A DNA stretch of 64,000 nucleotides from Crocosphaera sp. UHCC 0190 (GCF_034932065.1 NZ_JAYGHP010000004.1:62001-126000); one strand, 5' to 3'. Positions 18,505 through 29,300 are shown, counted from the first letter of the stretch. Numbers and translations: made by a program. Notes: a model not told the origin generated them from the letters alone.

Positions 18505-20151
18505 TTACTTATGTTGATAAAGATTAAGGGTAAAATTATCTAATTCCCAAGTTCCTAATAAGGGTTGAGTTTGTTGCAGTTGATAGTAAGGTTCTAAAAC
18601 TGTTTTTACTTGCTGTTTTTCTTGTTCTGTACTCGTTTTACCCCAAACGGGACGCGCACTATCTAACCAAATAACTCTTTGGTATTGATTGGGTTTTTGG
18701 CTTAAGCTTTTTTCTAAATCAGTCCCAATTTTATCAGATTTTTGCGCGAGTAAACTAATGGGAGAAGTGCTAGGAAGATAATAAGCTAAGCGTAAAATAT
18801 GGCCCCAAGCTGGAGAATTGATCACAATTAATGTGGGGGTATTCGGTTGCTGATTAATGATATCGGCGACTTGATGAAACATCCAACGGGGACGGAAACT
18901 AAAATCAGCGATGCTAATAGTTAAATATAAGATTAGCATGACTAAAATTGCCGGGTTTTTAAACTTACCTGTCACCTTTTCGATGGCAATAACTAATAAC
19001 AATAAACAACCAGGAAGTACAAAAATAACGGAACGTCCCCAGCCAAAACCCAAAGTAAATTTGCCTGTGATAACGTCCAAAGTTAACATAATGATTAAAG
19101 GGAATATTCCTAACAGTAACCCGATAATTAGAAGACGATATTCTTGCTTTTTGTATAAAAACCAACTACAGCAGCTTAAGACAATAAGGACTAAAATCCC
19201 CCCGAATGTTGTCACAAAAGTGGGTAAAATACTCACCCAGTCTCCTAATAATAAATGAATTCCTAATACATCAATAAATTCCTGTAGATGTTTCAAGGTT
19301 GCTGCTAACAAACCATTGGGACTAGCAAATCTTTCTAAATCTGCATTTCTTAATTGTTGTCTGGTTCCCCATAATAACCAAGGAATTGTCACAAGAATAC
19401 TGGTAGTTAAATAAAGAGCATATTGCCACCATCTTTGTCTATCTAAATAGAAAACAAGTGCAGCTAATACCAAAAACCAGCAAGCAAAATAATAAAAAGT
19501 CATAAATCCTGCTGCTGCTGAAATGATTAATAATAATATCCATAAAAGTTTAGATAATTTGGGATGATTAGAGTTATCTTGACAAGTATTAACAGAAATT
19601 AATTCCATTAAAGACCAACTACTTAATAAAACCCAAAATATGAGCGAACCATACATTCTTACGTTTAAAGAATGAAAAAGATAATAAGGATTTAACCCTA
19701 ATAATGCGGCAAATAATAACCCTCCTTGATTACCTAATAAATATCGTCCCAACCCATAAGCACAAACGAGAGAACCCAGACTAAATAATGCTATAATACT
19801 CCGCATTGCTGCCTCAGAATTACCCCATAGTCTTAACCAAAAATGTTGTTCTAGAAAGAAGAGAAAAGGATGGGGTTCAGCCACTAATCCTTTCAGAAAA
19901 TTTGCCAAAGTTTTCACTGAGTCAGTAGGATTATTTTCAAGAGGAATTTTTAATAAATCACTGTAATTTGCTAATAATACTGGGACATCTTTAGGGGGTT
20001 GATAATTGATTTTTTGCCCTGTAGAAAGTAATAAGGATAATACCTCATCATACCAAAATTCTCGACTTTCTAAATTTATAAGTCTCAGGATGACAGCAAT
20101 AGCAATGGCACTTAAAAGAATGATATTAATGGTTTTTTTTGAGAGTTGCAT
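18505..20151 (-). CDS. Polytopic glycosyltransferase, family 39/ArnT-like
   Basis: About 548 aa with roughly ten hydrophobic segments. The N-terminal loop has ESREFWYDEVLSL, the acidic first-loop signature of GT-C enzymes that use polyprenyl-phosphate sugars, followed by a PHPFLFF segment. A soluble domain with WLDSARPVW lies at the C-terminal end. It probably adds a sugar to a lipid, polysaccharide or protein on the periplasmic side. The start is the ATG at 20151, with AAGGA about 12 nt upstream; the GTG one codon earlier is the alternative. Another polytopic GT-C-like gene lies directly upstream. Confidence 0.72.
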   Translation of the reverse strand: MQLSKKTINIILLSAIAIAVILRLINLESREFWYDEVLSLLLSTGQKINYQPPKDVPVLLANYSDLLKIPLENNPTDSVKTLANFLKGLVAEPHPFLFFLEQHFWLRLWGNSEAAMRSIIALFSLGSLVCAYGLGRYLLGNQGGLLFAALLGLNPYYLFHSLNVRMYGSLIFWVLLSSWSLMELISVNTCQDNSNHPKLSKLLWILLLIISAAAGFMTFYYFACWFLVLAALVFYLDRQRWWQYALYLTTSILVTIPWLLWGTRQQLRNADLERFASPNGLLAATLKHLQEFIDVLGIHLLLGDWVSILPTFVTTFGGILVLIVLSCCSWFLYKKQEYRLLIIGLLLGIFPLIIMLTLDVITGKFTLGFGWGRSVIFVLPGCLLLLVIAIEKVTGKFKNPAILVMLILYLTISIADFSFRPRWMFHQVADIINQQPNTPTLIVINSPAWGHILRLAYYLPSTSPISLLAQKSDKIGTDLEKSLSQKPNQYQRVIWLDSARPVWGKTSTEQEKQQVKTVLEPYYQLQQTQPLLGTWELDNFTLNLYQHK

Positions 20152-20221
20152 CACTTAGTTTTCCTTAGACTGTTGAGTTAGCAAATTTGATAGATATAAA
20201 CCTTCGCGCATTGCTATTGTA

Positions 20222-21871
20222 CTAATTTTGCCGAGATAATTTTTCTAATGAAACCCCATAAATTGGATACTTACCAAATTTATTGATAAACTTGAATTGA
20301 ATTATAAACCATTTATTGTTAACTTGGAAGCTTAAGTTTTTTGTTGATTCATTAGGAAGATCACAGGAACGATTAGAATAACAAATATAAATAAACTCTT
20401 GATATCCCTTATTTAATAAAATAGCTGACAAAAGCTTTAAATCTTTTTCTGTATTAGCTTTCAAAAATATTTTTTTATCTTTTAATGCAGGTTCTAATAC
20501 TTGACCAACAAATTGATTAGATATCATAATTATTTTACGGTCATCTTCACTTAAAAATTCAAGGGATGGTATTACATCAGTATGAGCTTTTTTGAGATAA
20601 AGTGTGGCTGAATAAGTATTAGTATAAATACAGATAACCAGTAAAAATGTAAACAATGAAACATAAATAGTTTTGAGAATTTTATTGTTAATTGTTTGGC
20701 TAGAATTAAACTGATAAATAACCCAGATAGAAACAAGGGGAATTAAATTTAATAAAAAGCGAGTACCCCATTGTTTTCCACCAGGAATTAACCCGGCACT
20801 TCCTCCGGGAACCATTAAAGAAACCCCAGCAATAAATAATAAACAAACTAAACCAATTATGACTTGTAAATAGTCTGATGACACTTTTTCTTTTTTTAAA
20901 ATAATCTGGACAATAATTAAGCTACAAAAAGCAGTGATAGGGAAGAATTGTAGAAAGGCTTGTGTTAATTGTTTAAAATTAGTAGTTGCTTCTTTTAATC
21001 TATCTATTAAAGAGGCTTTTTCAATGACTTGAATCCCATGAATTCCCAAATAATGATGATAGATTAACTGATTACAAATAAAAAACAGACTAACAGATGA
21101 TACCGTTGAAATCAAAAAAATATTTTTCTGAGTTATCGATAATTTAAATGGGTTTAATTCAAGTGAATTAATAAATTTCATAGGAGGAATAAACTTAATT
21201 ATCTCAGGTAAATAAATTAACAATAAAACCAGGAAAACAGCCGATAAACATTCGGGTCTAAACCAAACCGAAAATCCCAATAAAAAACCACTAATAATAA
21301 TTAATAAATTAAAAAATCTTGATGTATTTTGAATGATCAAAGGCAAAAAAGTACCTGCAAAAACCAGAAAAACAGCCAAGGTATGTTCCCAATACATTGC
21401 ACTATATACTGTTAGAGGAGAACCAAAAATTAATAAAATTAAAGCCAGAGAAGTTATCAAAGAATTAAATTTTAACCAAAGACAAACCCGATAAAAAAGT
21501 CCCCAAATTCCCAAAGTAGTCAGCAAAGGAATTATATATAAACCTCGATATCCAAAAAGATTATAAAAAGGAGCAGTAATCAAAGGAAAACTAAAGGGAA
21601 ATGTGATATAATAAAGACCATCAATATCATAGAAAAAAGGTTTCTCATAAGGATATAAACCTTGACTCCAAAGCTGCTGTACCCAAGACTCAGAAGGAGG
21701 TAATAAATCAAAGCGAAATTGTCCCGTACTTAACTGTTGTGCCAACAATGATTTTAGTCCAGCATCCCCACTAAAATAAACCCCTTTCGGAATCTGTGCC
21801 TGAAGATAAACAAGAAACAATATTCCCGCTACAATAGTAAATATTGGTAGAAATGATCCTTTAATCTTCAT
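20222..21871 (-). CDS. Polytopic membrane protein, putative GT-C glycosyltransferase
   Basis: About 549 aa with many membrane helices. The first periplasmic loop contains [15 protein letters not shown], resembling the acidic loop of GT-C transferases, and the overall pattern recalls the LA_3751/LA_3752-type putative glycosyltransferases. That comparison is from memory and not decisive. The start is the ATG at 21871, preceded by a strong AGGAG at 5-nt spacing; an in-frame ATG at 21892 lacks one. It is divergent from cofH with only about 10 nt between the starts, so the two promoters must overlap the coding regions. Confidence 0.6.
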   Translation of the reverse strand: MKIKGSFLPIFTIVAGILFLVYLQAQIPKGVYFSGDAGLKSLLAQQLSTGQFRFDLLPPSESWVQQLWSQGLYPYEKPFFYDIDGLYYITFPFSFPLITAPFYNLFGYRGLYIIPLLTTLGIWGLFYRVCLWLKFNSLITSLALILLIFGSPLTVYSAMYWEHTLAVFLVFAGTFLPLIIQNTSRFFNLLIIISGFLLGFSVWFRPECLSAVFLVLLLIYLPEIIKFIPPMKFINSLELNPFKLSITQKNIFLISTVSSVSLFFICNQLIYHHYLGIHGIQVIEKASLIDRLKEATTNFKQLTQAFLQFFPITAFCSLIIVQIILKKEKVSSDYLQVIIGLVCLLFIAGVSLMVPGGSAGLIPGGKQWGTRFLLNLIPLVSIWVIYQFNSSQTINNKILKTIYVSLFTFLLVICIYTNTYSATLYLKKAHTDVIPSLEFLSEDDRKIIMISNQFVGQVLEPALKDKKIFLKANTEKDLKLLSAILLNKGYQEFIYICYSNRSCDLPNESTKNLSFQVNNKWFIIQFKFINKFGKYPIYGVSLEKLSRQN

Positions 21872-21880
21872 AAAACTCCT

Positions 21881-23023
21881 GTGATTAATCAAATTGAATC
21901 CATAACAGCTATTTTAGACCAAGCAGAAAACAAAATAGACTTATCAGAATTAGAGGGAGTTACGCTTCTTTCTCAAACGGAAGAAATCGTCATTAATAAA
22001 ATTCGGCAAACTGCTGATAAACTCCGTCAAAAACAAGTGGGAGACACCGTTACTTATGTCATCAATCGTAATATAAATTTTACCAATATTTGTGAGCAAC
22101 ATTGTAACTTTTGTGCCTTTCGACGAGATGCGGGAGATGATGGCGCATTTTGGCTTAATATCGGACAAATTCTCGAAAAAGCTGCCGATGCTGTCCAAAT
22201 AGGAGCCACAGAAATTTGTATGCAAGGAGGGTTAAACCCTGAAGCAAAATTACAGGGAAAATCCTTAAACTATTATCAACGATTACTTAGCAGTTTAAAA
22301 CAAGAATTTCCTCAACTTCATTTACACGCTTTTTCTCCCCAAGAAATCCAATTTATTGCCAGGGAAGATAAGATTAGTTATGCTGAGGTTATTATAGCCT
22401 TAAAAGAGTCCGGTTTGGGGTCAATGCCAGGCACGGCTGCAGAAGTTTTAGATGATAGGGTAAGACGCATTATTTGTCCTGAAAAAATTGATACTGAAAC
22501 CTGGTTAGAAATTATTGGTTTGGCCCATAGTTTAGGAGTTAATACCACCAGTACCATGTTATGTGGTCATATTGAAACACCACAGCAACAAATACAACAT
22601 TTTAGGCATTTAATAAACTTACAAAAAGTAGCCATTGAAAATAATTATCCCGCTAAAATTACTGAGTTTATTTTATTACCGTTTGTGGGACAAGATGCAC
22701 CGCAAGCATTACGAAAACGGGTGAATAGAGATCAACCTAGTTTAGAATCAACCTTATTATTAACAGCAGTTTCCAGAATTTTCTTAGGAAACTGGATAAA
22801 AAATCATCAACCAAGTTGGGTTAAACTAGGTTTAAATGGAGCATTACAAGCTTTAAACTGGGGTTGTAATGACATTGGAGGAACTTTAATGGAAGAACAT
22901 ATTACCACCATGGCTGGTGCAATGGGAGGAACTTTTATGGAGGTAGAAACCTTACAAAATGGGATCAAATCTCTCAACCGTCCCTATCAGCAACGAGGTA
23001 CATTATATGAAGTTTATCATTAA
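21881..23023 (+). CDS. cofH: FO synthase subunit CofH (7,8-didemethyl-8-hydroxy-5-deazariboflavin synthase)
   Basis: Radical SAM enzyme that, with CofG, makes the deazaflavin FO, used in cyanobacteria as the antenna chromophore of photolyases. The [4Fe-4S] cysteines are C71, C75 and C78 ([12 protein letters not shown]). Typical blocks follow: [38 protein letters not shown] and, near the end, [15 protein letters not shown]. The GTG at 21881 is the furthest usable start but has no good Shine-Dalgarno sequence, so the exact N-terminus is uncertain. cofG is not in the window. Confidence 0.92.
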   Translation: MINQIESITAILDQAENKIDLSELEGVTLLSQTEEIVINKIRQTADKLRQKQVGDTVTYVINRNINFTNICEQHCNFCAFRRDAGDDGAFWLNIGQILEKAADAVQIGATEICMQGGLNPEAKLQGKSLNYYQRLLSSLKQEFPQLHLHAFSPQEIQFIAREDKISYAEVIIALKESGLGSMPGTAAEVLDDRVRRIICPEKIDTETWLEIIGLAHSLGVNTTSTMLCGHIETPQQQIQHFRHLINLQKVAIENNYPAKITEFILLPFVGQDAPQALRKRVNRDQPSLESTLLLTAVSRIFLGNWIKNHQPSWVKLGLNGALQALNWGCNDIGGTLMEEHITTMAGAMGGTFMEVETLQNGIKSLNRPYQQRGTLYEVYH

Positions 23024-23142
23024 TTCACTTAATTAAATCTATCCCTTTGCAACTTGCCGCGACAATTAAAAATTAATCAACCCCTGATCAAAAATGGCAA
23101 AAATTGGGAATACTAACCTTAGTATCCTTATCACTTTCCATT

Positions 23143-24258
23143 ATGAAACTAAAACTAATTGCTTGGGGTATTGGTATTACAACCGTCGCTGCAACAGGTT
23201 TTGTCGGACTGGTTTACCTGGTAAACTTACCCTATCCTATGATTCGCCGCCCCGTCTCAAAAGTTGCCCCTTTATTATTATTACCCAGTTATATTGAGAT
23301 GGATCATAATTACCGAGAAGCGATCGCTCACGTGGAACAAGCGGATCAATTAATTCACCATGTTTCTAGTTTTGATGATATCACATTAGGGGAAAAAAAA
23401 GTTAAAATTGCCCAACAAAATTTAGATAAATTACCCGTTTGGTTTATTGGATATGAACCCAAACGCTATTGTCAAATGTTTAGTTGTAGTTGGCAGTTTA
23501 CCCTTGATGAATTTGAAGCAGCAAGAAAGCAAATTGGACGAATGGAAGCGATTATTTTTCAACAAAAAAATGCTTACAATACTTATCAGCAAGCGGCAGG
23601 GAATTTACAACAAGCCCAAAAAGACTATCAAACCGCTATTAACCCACAGCAAAAACAAACCATTCTTACCAATTGGCAACATTCCTTAGATGAACTGCAA
23701 CAACTTCCTGCTGATACCTTTGCTGCTACTTTAGCAAGTAACCAATTAGAAATGTATCAAAGAGATTTTCAAGCAGTAGCAGGAGATATGGATGGACTAA
23801 AAAAAGGAAATACCATGATTCAAGCAGCACAACAATTCTCTTTAGCAGCAACAAACCTTTGTAAAAATCCTCCTCATCCAGTTGAAAAATGGCAACAATG
23901 TGATAAATTATGGCAACAAGCAATTGAACGATTAGAAAAAATCTCTCCTGAAGAAACTAGCTATTTAGCAACTCAAACTCTCTTGGCACAATATCAAAGT
24001 AATTTGGGTATAATCAAAATTCGAGAGAAAATAGAAGCAGATTCAGTAGACGCATTAGAAACAGCAAAAGACGAAATACAACGCCGTCAAACATCCTATG
24101 CAAAAAGAATTGAACCAGAAGAAAAAGGAACCTTTGTCAGTGAATTACAAGGGACAATTGATCAATTAAAAGAAGTCCAAACAGGAACAAGTAGCTATCA
24201 AGAATCCCAGGGATTATTAAAATTAGCGCAAGCAAAATTACAGGAAGTATCAAAATGA
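23143..24258 (+). CDS. Unknown membrane-anchored, helical/coiled-coil protein
   Basis: About 371 aa. One N-terminal hydrophobic segment (LIAWGIGITTVAATGFVGLVY as part of a signal anchor) ends in PYPMIRRPV. The rest is hydrophilic, glutamine-rich and strongly helical, with a motif YIEMDHNYREAIAHVEQADQ and repeated 'ALQ/YQ.AI..' stretches that resemble TPR-like or coiled-coil packing. It probably faces the periplasm. The start is the ATG at 23143; the frame extends to a TTG at 23104. No catalytic motif is visible and I do not recognise a family. It lies between cofH and mazG on the same strand. Confidence 0.6.
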   Translation: MKLKLIAWGIGITTVAATGFVGLVYLVNLPYPMIRRPVSKVAPLLLLPSYIEMDHNYREAIAHVEQADQLIHHVSSFDDITLGEKKVKIAQQNLDKLPVWFIGYEPKRYCQMFSCSWQFTLDEFEAARKQIGRMEAIIFQQKNAYNTYQQAAGNLQQAQKDYQTAINPQQKQTILTNWQHSLDELQQLPADTFAATLASNQLEMYQRDFQAVAGDMDGLKKGNTMIQAAQQFSLAATNLCKNPPHPVEKWQQCDKLWQQAIERLEKISPEETSYLATQTLLAQYQSNLGIIKIREKIEADSVDALETAKDEIQRRQTSYAKRIEPEEKGTFVSELQGTIDQLKEVQTGTSSYQESQGLLKLAQAKLQEVSK

Positions 24259-24345
24259 TGATAAATTGGGTTTCTTTCTCTCAATATTTACAGATAGGGA
24301 CAATTTAGTTAACAATAGATAAGAGATACTTTATCCTGCTTATCT

Positions 24346-25179
24346 ATGTCTAAACCCCAAACCGCCCCAAACCAAACCTATCATGCTATTTTAGAGACAT
24401 TAAACCACCTGATTGAAGTAGTAGCAAAATTGCGATCGCCTGATGGTGGATGTCCTTGGGATTTAGCCCAAACCCCCCAAACTTTGATACCATACATAAT
24501 AGAAGAAGCCTATGAGGTAGTTCATGCCATCAGAAGCGAAGATCAAAATGCCATTGCAGAGGAATTAGGAGACTTACTATTACAAGTAGTATTACAGGCA
24601 CAAATTGCTGATGATCATGGACATTTTAACTTAAAAGAAGTGGCGCAAGGTATCACCGAAAAGTTAATTCGTCGTCACCCTCATGTCTTTGGAGATGTAA
24701 CAGTTAAAGATGGAGAAGAAGTGGGACAAAATTGGGAAAAAATCAAAGCAGAAGAGAAGGGAGAAACCCCAGAAATTTCTCAATTATTGAGTCGAAAACT
24801 AGCTCATTACAATCGAACTTTACCCCCCTTAATGGCAAGTAGTAAAATCTCAATTAAAGCAGCAAAAGCAGGATTTGAATGGGAAAATATTGAAGGGGTT
24901 TGGGATAAATTTTCAGAAGAATTAGCCGAATTTAAAGAGGCATTAGAAACCGATAATCAAGAACATCAACAATCAGAATTAGGAGATTTACTCTTTACCA
25001 TAATTAACCTGGCGAGGTGGTATGGTTTAGATGCGTCTGAAGCATTAGCAGGAACAAATGAACGGTTTATTCAACGTCTTTCCAAAATGGAAACATTTGC
25101 CGATCGCCCCTTAACTGATTATAGCCTAGAAGAATTAGAAAACCTGTGGCAACAAGCCAAGAAAAAATTAAACCAATAA
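24346..25179 (+). CDS. mazG: Nucleoside triphosphate pyrophosphohydrolase MazG
   Basis: A 277-aa two-domain MazG, hydrolysing (d)NTPs to monophosphates and PPi as a house-cleaning enzyme. The first domain has GGCPWDLAQTPQTL and the metal-binding EExxE...ExxD pattern (EEAYEVVHAI...EELGDLLLQV). The second repeats it (EELAEFKEAL...SELGDLLFTIINLARW). The tandem arrangement matches E. coli-type MazG. It reads into lepB with about 30 nt between stop and start. Confidence 0.92.
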   Translation: MSKPQTAPNQTYHAILETLNHLIEVVAKLRSPDGGCPWDLAQTPQTLIPYIIEEAYEVVHAIRSEDQNAIAEELGDLLLQVVLQAQIADDHGHFNLKEVAQGITEKLIRRHPHVFGDVTVKDGEEVGQNWEKIKAEEKGETPEISQLLSRKLAHYNRTLPPLMASSKISIKAAKAGFEWENIEGVWDKFSEELAEFKEALETDNQEHQQSELGDLLFTIINLARWYGLDASEALAGTNERFIQRLSKMETFADRPLTDYSLEELENLWQQAKKKLNQ

Positions 25180-25211
25180 GCTATAATTCAAGAACAGCTA
25201 GAACAATTTTT

Positions 25212-25817
25212 ATGACATTAGATCAAGAAAAAGCCAAAACCCCTTCTCTATCTGAACAGCAAAAAAACAACAAAAATACCCGATGGAAAGCTTTATGGGA
25301 GAATGTACAAATTATTGTCATTGCTCTAATTTTAGCCTTTATTATTCGTACCTTTATTGCTGAACCCCGCTATATTCCCTCAGAGTCTATGTATCCCACC
25401 TTAGAAAAAGGTGATCGCTTAGTAGTTGAAAAAGTTTCTTACTATTTTCATGCTCCCCAACCAGGAGATATTATTGTGTTTGAACCCCCCATTCAATTAC
25501 AATTACAAGGGTATAAAAAAGAGCAAGCATTTATTAAAAGAGTCATTGCCAAAGGAGGAGAAACCGTTGCCGTTAATAATGGCAAAGTCTATCTTAATAA
25601 TCAACCCCTTGATGAAAAATATATCCTAGAATCTCCTGATTATAACTTACAACCCGTCCAAGTTCCCGAAGGCTATTTATTTGTCATGGGAGATAATCGT
25701 AACAATAGTAATGATTCTCATGTCTGGGGATTTTTACCCGAACGAAATGTGATTGGTAATGCTGTTTTTAGATTCTTTCCTTTCAATCGAATTGGCAGTA
25801 TTGTCAAGGGAAATTAA
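25212..25817 (+). CDS. lepB: Signal peptidase I
   Basis: Type I leader peptidase, about 201 aa. A single N-terminal membrane helix (IIVIALILAFIIRTFIAEP) precedes the catalytic serine block PSESMYPTL (S59), the lysine block IKRVIAKGGE (K109), and the later MGDNRNNSNDSHVWGF box E. It cleaves signal peptides on the outer face of the membrane. The start is the ATG at 25212; the frame is open from 25146, but that would overlap mazG and add 22 untypical residues. Confidence 0.93.
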   Translation: MTLDQEKAKTPSLSEQQKNNKNTRWKALWENVQIIVIALILAFIIRTFIAEPRYIPSESMYPTLEKGDRLVVEKVSYYFHAPQPGDIIVFEPPIQLQLQGYKKEQAFIKRVIAKGGETVAVNNGKVYLNNQPLDEKYILESPDYNLQPVQVPEGYLFVMGDNRNNSNDSHVWGFLPERNVIGNAVFRFFPFNRIGSIVKGN

Positions 25818-25919
25818 AACGAAAACTCAATAACAATTAACTTATAGTAAAATATTATTAAGGATCTTTCTTCCCCAATTGTTTAACCCGATTAACCACT
25901 CAAGAGGAGATTTCTGTAG

Positions 25920-26906
25920 ATGGCTGCTACCGATTATAAAGATTACTATGCCATACTAGGAGTGAGCAAAAACGCCAGCGCGGACGAAATTAAAAAGGCG
26001 TTTCGGAAACTAGCGGTTAAATATCACCCAGACAGAAACCCTGACAATAAAGAAGCAGAAGAACGCTTTAAAGAAATTAGTGAAGCCTACGAAGTGCTAT
26101 TCGATAGCGAAAAACGCCAAAAATACGACCAATTTGGGCAATATTGGAAACAAGCTGACCAAAGTGGCTGGCCCGGCGGCAGTAACGTCGGTGTCGATAT
26201 GGGAGGCTTTGACTTTAGCCAGTATGGTAACTTTGAAGAATTTATCAATGAATTATTAGGACGCTTTTCTACCCCTGGTGGCCCTGGAACCGGAAATTAT
26301 AGCTACCGTACCACCACAGGCCCTACAGGCTATAATCCTTATAGTAGCGGCTTTGATAGCCAAACCCCTGCCCCTAACCGAGAAGCAACCCTGCGTCTCA
26401 CCTTTTCAGAAGCCTTTCGTGGGGTACAAAAACGCCTCAATTTAGGCAATGAAATCATAGATGTGCGAATTCCTGCGGGGGCCAAAACCGGAAGTCGGGT
26501 TAGGGTAAGGGGAAAAGGGGCCGCCAGTCCTTACAGTCAAAATCGAGGAGACTTGTATCTGAATGTGGAACTTGAACCCCATTCCTTCTTCCAATTTGAG
26601 GATGATAACTTAGTCTGTGAAGTGCCTATTACCCCAGATGAAGCAGTTTTAGGAACAGCAGTGGAAGTTCCTACCCCTGATGGCATGGTGACGGTTAAAA
26701 TTCCCCCTGGTATTCGTTCTGGCCAGTCCCTACGTTTACGGGGAAAAGGATGGATACACCCCAAAGATGGACGGGGAGATCAATTAGTTAAAATTGTGGT
26801 TGATACGCCCCAAAACCTCACTGCTACCGAACGAGACTATTACGAGAAAATTCGTGAAAGTCGTACCTATAACCCCCGTAGCCATTTATCCAGCATTCGG
26901 TTGTAG
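25920..26906 (+). CDS. DnaJ-like co-chaperone (CbpA type, no zinc finger)
   Basis: A 328-aa J-domain protein: residues ~6-72 form the J domain with the HPD motif (KYHPDRNPD), then a Gly/Pro/Tyr-rich linker, then two beta-sandwich substrate-binding domains ([35 protein letters not shown]). The absence of CxxCxGxG repeats makes it type II (CbpA/DjlB-like), stimulating DnaK ATPase. AGAGGAG lies at suitable spacing upstream. The TAG stop lies inside a GTAGGGG palindrome. Confidence 0.9.
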   Translation: MAATDYKDYYAILGVSKNASADEIKKAFRKLAVKYHPDRNPDNKEAEERFKEISEAYEVLFDSEKRQKYDQFGQYWKQADQSGWPGGSNVGVDMGGFDFSQYGNFEEFINELLGRFSTPGGPGTGNYSYRTTTGPTGYNPYSSGFDSQTPAPNREATLRLTFSEAFRGVQKRLNLGNEIIDVRIPAGAKTGSRVRVRGKGAASPYSQNRGDLYLNVELEPHSFFQFEDDNLVCEVPITPDEAVLGTAVEVPTPDGMVTVKIPPGIRSGQSLRLRGKGWIHPKDGRGDQLVKIVVDTPQNLTATERDYYEKIRESRTYNPRSHLSSIRL

Positions 26907-26930
26907 GGGTAATTCATGAATTACCCCTAA
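26903..26930. repeat. GTAGGGG-armed palindrome containing the dnaJ-like stop
   Basis: A palindrome with arms TAGGGGT/ACCCCTA around AATTCATGAATT; 26 of the 28 nt pair perfectly. The TAG at 26904-26906 in its left arm is the stop codon of the J-domain gene. The next gene converges on it, so the hairpin sits between two 3' ends. Confidence 0.88.
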
Positions 26931-26942
26931 AGATAGAGTCTT

Positions 26943-27830
26943 TTATGGCAAAATTTGAGAACCAGTCCAACTACGGGTGACTAATTGCCCATAGGTCACT
27001 GAATCAGCATCCTTGGCTAATAAGGTGTTACCTTGAGGCGTAACCGCCACCACCGGCCAATCTTCATCCCCTAACATTCCTGAGCGAAACAAGACTTCAT
27101 TGCCATTATTATCATTCCATCCTAAAAGAATCGCCGTTTGATGATCCTGGGGTTTTGGGGTGGGGGTAACTGTGGTGGTTTGATTCGTGTCTCGCTCCCA
27201 AATGACAGCATAATCTGTCACATCAGAAGTGCTAAAAAATCCTTCCATTTGACGAGATAATAAGCGATCGCCATTAGATGACCAAGAAACAGGTATTAAA
27301 ATTGACATAATCCCTGGTTCATTTTCCGGGTTTTCCCCATCGTGCAAATGCTTGGCCAGGGGAGAGTCTGGTCGAATGACTTGTAATTCTCCTGTCTGTA
27401 AATTCTCCAAAAACATCACACTCGTGGCTTGAGACTCATGGAGTTCCGGTGTCGCTATCATGGAAATACGGGTATAAGCCGCATATTGGCCATCAGGAGA
27501 CAGTAAAGCTTGACTGCGATAGTATCTTTGTCCAACTGTCCCTTTGCTGCTAAATTCTTGCTGAGTTTCGATTAACCACTGCCAAGGAACAGGAAAAGGA
27601 CTATCTAGGGGGTCATTAGGTACAGTGGATGACTGCGATTCAGTCTCACCCTCAAATTGAGCCAGGGATGACTCCAAAGAAACCGTTTCTACTCCATAAT
27701 CCATCTCAGGGGGAATAAAATTAGTTTCTGCATGAACAGATAAAGGCGTAGCGAGTAACCATCCCGTTAATAAACAACCAGCAGAGATGGTAGAAGGAAA
27801 CCATTGATGAGCCAAGAAGCGTTTAAACAT
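26943..27830 (-). CDS. Secreted protein of unknown function with beta-propeller-like repeats
   Basis: A 295-aa protein with an N-terminal signal sequence (LTGWLLATPLSVHA). After a polar linker come short blocks resembling TolB/WD40-like propeller blades: LLSPDGQYAAYTRISM and PVSWSSNGDRLLSRQMEG, the 'SPDG..AAY' and 'WS.NGD.LL' signatures. Probably exported to the periplasm. There are too few blades for a full propeller, so the rest may be diverged. No operon partner. Confidence 0.55.
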   Translation of the reverse strand: MFKRFLAHQWFPSTISAGCLLTGWLLATPLSVHAETNFIPPEMDYGVETVSLESSLAQFEGETESQSSTVPNDPLDSPFPVPWQWLIETQQEFSSKGTVGQRYYRSQALLSPDGQYAAYTRISMIATPELHESQATSVMFLENLQTGELQVIRPDSPLAKHLHDGENPENEPGIMSILIPVSWSSNGDRLLSRQMEGFFSTSDVTDYAVIWERDTNQTTTVTPTPKPQDHQTAILLGWNDNNGNEVLFRSGMLGDEDWPVVAVTPQGNTLLAKDADSVTYGQLVTRSWTGSQILP

Positions 27831-28255
27831 AGGAGTTAGAAAACGGGAGAATATAGCGTGAGCAATCTTGGCGAGGAGTAGAAATGAGTAAGTGAGCGAT
27901 CGCGCTTGGGTTAGGGAATTAACCTACCAATAGCAGGAGTCAGAAGTCAGAAGTAAAACCCTATACCCTTAGTCTCTGAAGAAGATTGCAGTGTTCCTTC
28001 TAGTTTAAAAGACTTCACGTTTTTGAAGAAGGAAAATGTTGCACAATGTTAACCAATGCCAATAGACTTAACTTGTTGACTTTTAAGTTCTATACTGAGT
28101 GGTATTCGTTGTCAAGATTTTTTTAAGCATCTTAATTATTTAGCCCGATTTAACCCGCAATTGTTACATCAATTTAACGAAAGGGGCCCGAAAGTCCCAA
28201 AACATTGCAAAATGTAAAGAACAAGTTGCTCTGATCTATCCCTTGATAACTACCC
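27831..28255. other. 425-bp intergenic region between two divergent genes
   Basis: It contains a HIP1 site near 27897, a short tandem AGTCAGA repeat around 27940-27955, and a promoter-like pair at 28068-28096 facing cytM. No ORF or structured RNA was recognised. Confidence 0.5.
28068..28096 (+). promoter_or_regulatory. Candidate promoter for cytM
   Basis: TTAACT (28068-28073) and TATACT (28091-28096) with 17-nt spacing, about 150 nt before the cytM start. Sequence match only. Confidence 0.35.
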
Positions 28256-28630
28256 GTGACTGAACAGTTAATTCAACCGAAAGATGCTATACAACGGCTA
28301 ACCCTAATTTTCGTAGCCGTTATTGTTGTTGTTATTGTGGTCATGGTTGGTTCCTATCTCCATCAAATTTCTGATCCCTATATTAATCAAGTGTTATCTC
28401 TGACAGGAAATATCGAAAGAGGTCAGGCAATGTTTGAAATTAATTGTGCGGGATGTCATGGATTAAAAGCAGATGGCAGTGTGGGGCCGAGTTTACATCA
28501 TGTTCAAAAGCATAAATCTAAACTCAGTCTGATTCGTCAAGTAACCAGCGGCCAAACCCCACCGATGCCACAATTTCAACCAAATCCCCAAGAAATGTCA
28601 GATTTATTGAGTTATTTAGAAACACTTTAA
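28256..28630 (+). CDS. cytM: Cytochrome c, CytM type (membrane-anchored)
   Basis: 124 aa: one N-terminal membrane anchor (about residues 15-35, very valine-rich) followed by a class I cytochrome c domain. The heme is bound by C64, C67 and H68 (CAGCH), and PPMPQF supplies the likely Met axial ligand. The spacing and the segment NCAGCHGL...GPSL...SDLLSYLETL resemble cyanobacterial cytochrome cM, which modulates electron flow between photosynthesis and respiration. The GTG start is the only one that keeps the anchor. A generic c-type cytochrome is the alternative. Confidence 0.8.
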   Translation: MTEQLIQPKDAIQRLTLIFVAVIVVVIVVMVGSYLHQISDPYINQVLSLTGNIERGQAMFEINCAGCHGLKADGSVGPSLHHVQKHKSKLSLIRQVTSGQTPPMPQFQPNPQEMSDLLSYLETL

Positions 28631-28667
28631 AATAGAAAGATGATTTAGACAAAAATAGGTAAAAATA

Positions 28668-29300
28668 ATGGTTATTTCCTCGATAAACACCCAACCATTT
28701 TCACGAATTTTAGACCAGTTAAACAATTATAATCTTGAAAGTGATCAACTATTGATTTTAAGTGGTATCCCTTGGGAAATTTATGCTGATTTATTACAAT
28801 ATTTGGGAGATTCACCTTTATTTCGAGTTATTTATGATCAGGGAATTTTACAAATTATGTCCCCCAGTAGTCGTCATGAAATTGACAAAGAAAATATTGG
28901 AATCTTGTTAGAAACCTATTTATTAGAAATGGGAATTAGATTTTATTCTTTAGGTTCAACAACCTGGCGGAGTCATCATGTAAAAAAAGGAATTGAAGCC
29001 GATAAATCCTATTGTTTTGGTCAGAGAAAAGATTTGCCTGATTTAGCCATTGAAGTCGTTATTACTAGCGGGGGAATTAATACCCTAACAATTTATCAAG
29101 CCTTAGCAATTCCTGAAGTTTGGTTTTGGCAAAATAGACGGTTAAAAGTGCATTCTTTAGTCAATGGAACCTATACAGAATCTAATCAAAGTAAGTTATT
29201 ACCTAACCTAGATTTAGACTTGTTAACCAGTTACATAGAATGGGATGAACCCTTTGATGCTGTCTTAGAATTTAAGAAAAAGATTAAAAAAATTGATTAA
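28668..29300 (+). CDS. Uma2-family (DUF820) putative restriction endonuclease-fold protein
   Basis: A 210-aa intact member of the family abundant in cyanobacteria. It has the PD-(D/E)XK-like order: SGIPWEIYADLL near the start, then MSPSSRHE, GIEADKSYCFGQR, and LPDLAIEVVITSGGINTL with the D...E.V core, ending in PEVWFWQN and LLPNLDLDLL. The cellular role of the family is unproven. It overlaps the 3' end of mdh by 4 nt, convergent. Two decayed relatives are at 37536-38026 and 57094-57255. Confidence 0.85.
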   Translation: MVISSINTQPFSRILDQLNNYNLESDQLLILSGIPWEIYADLLQYLGDSPLFRVIYDQGILQIMSPSSRHEIDKENIGILLETYLLEMGIRFYSLGSTTWRSHHVKKGIEADKSYCFGQRKDLPDLAIEVVITSGGINTLTIYQALAIPEVWFWQNRRLKVHSLVNGTYTESNQSKLLPNLDLDLLTSYIEWDEPFDAVLEFKKKIKKID

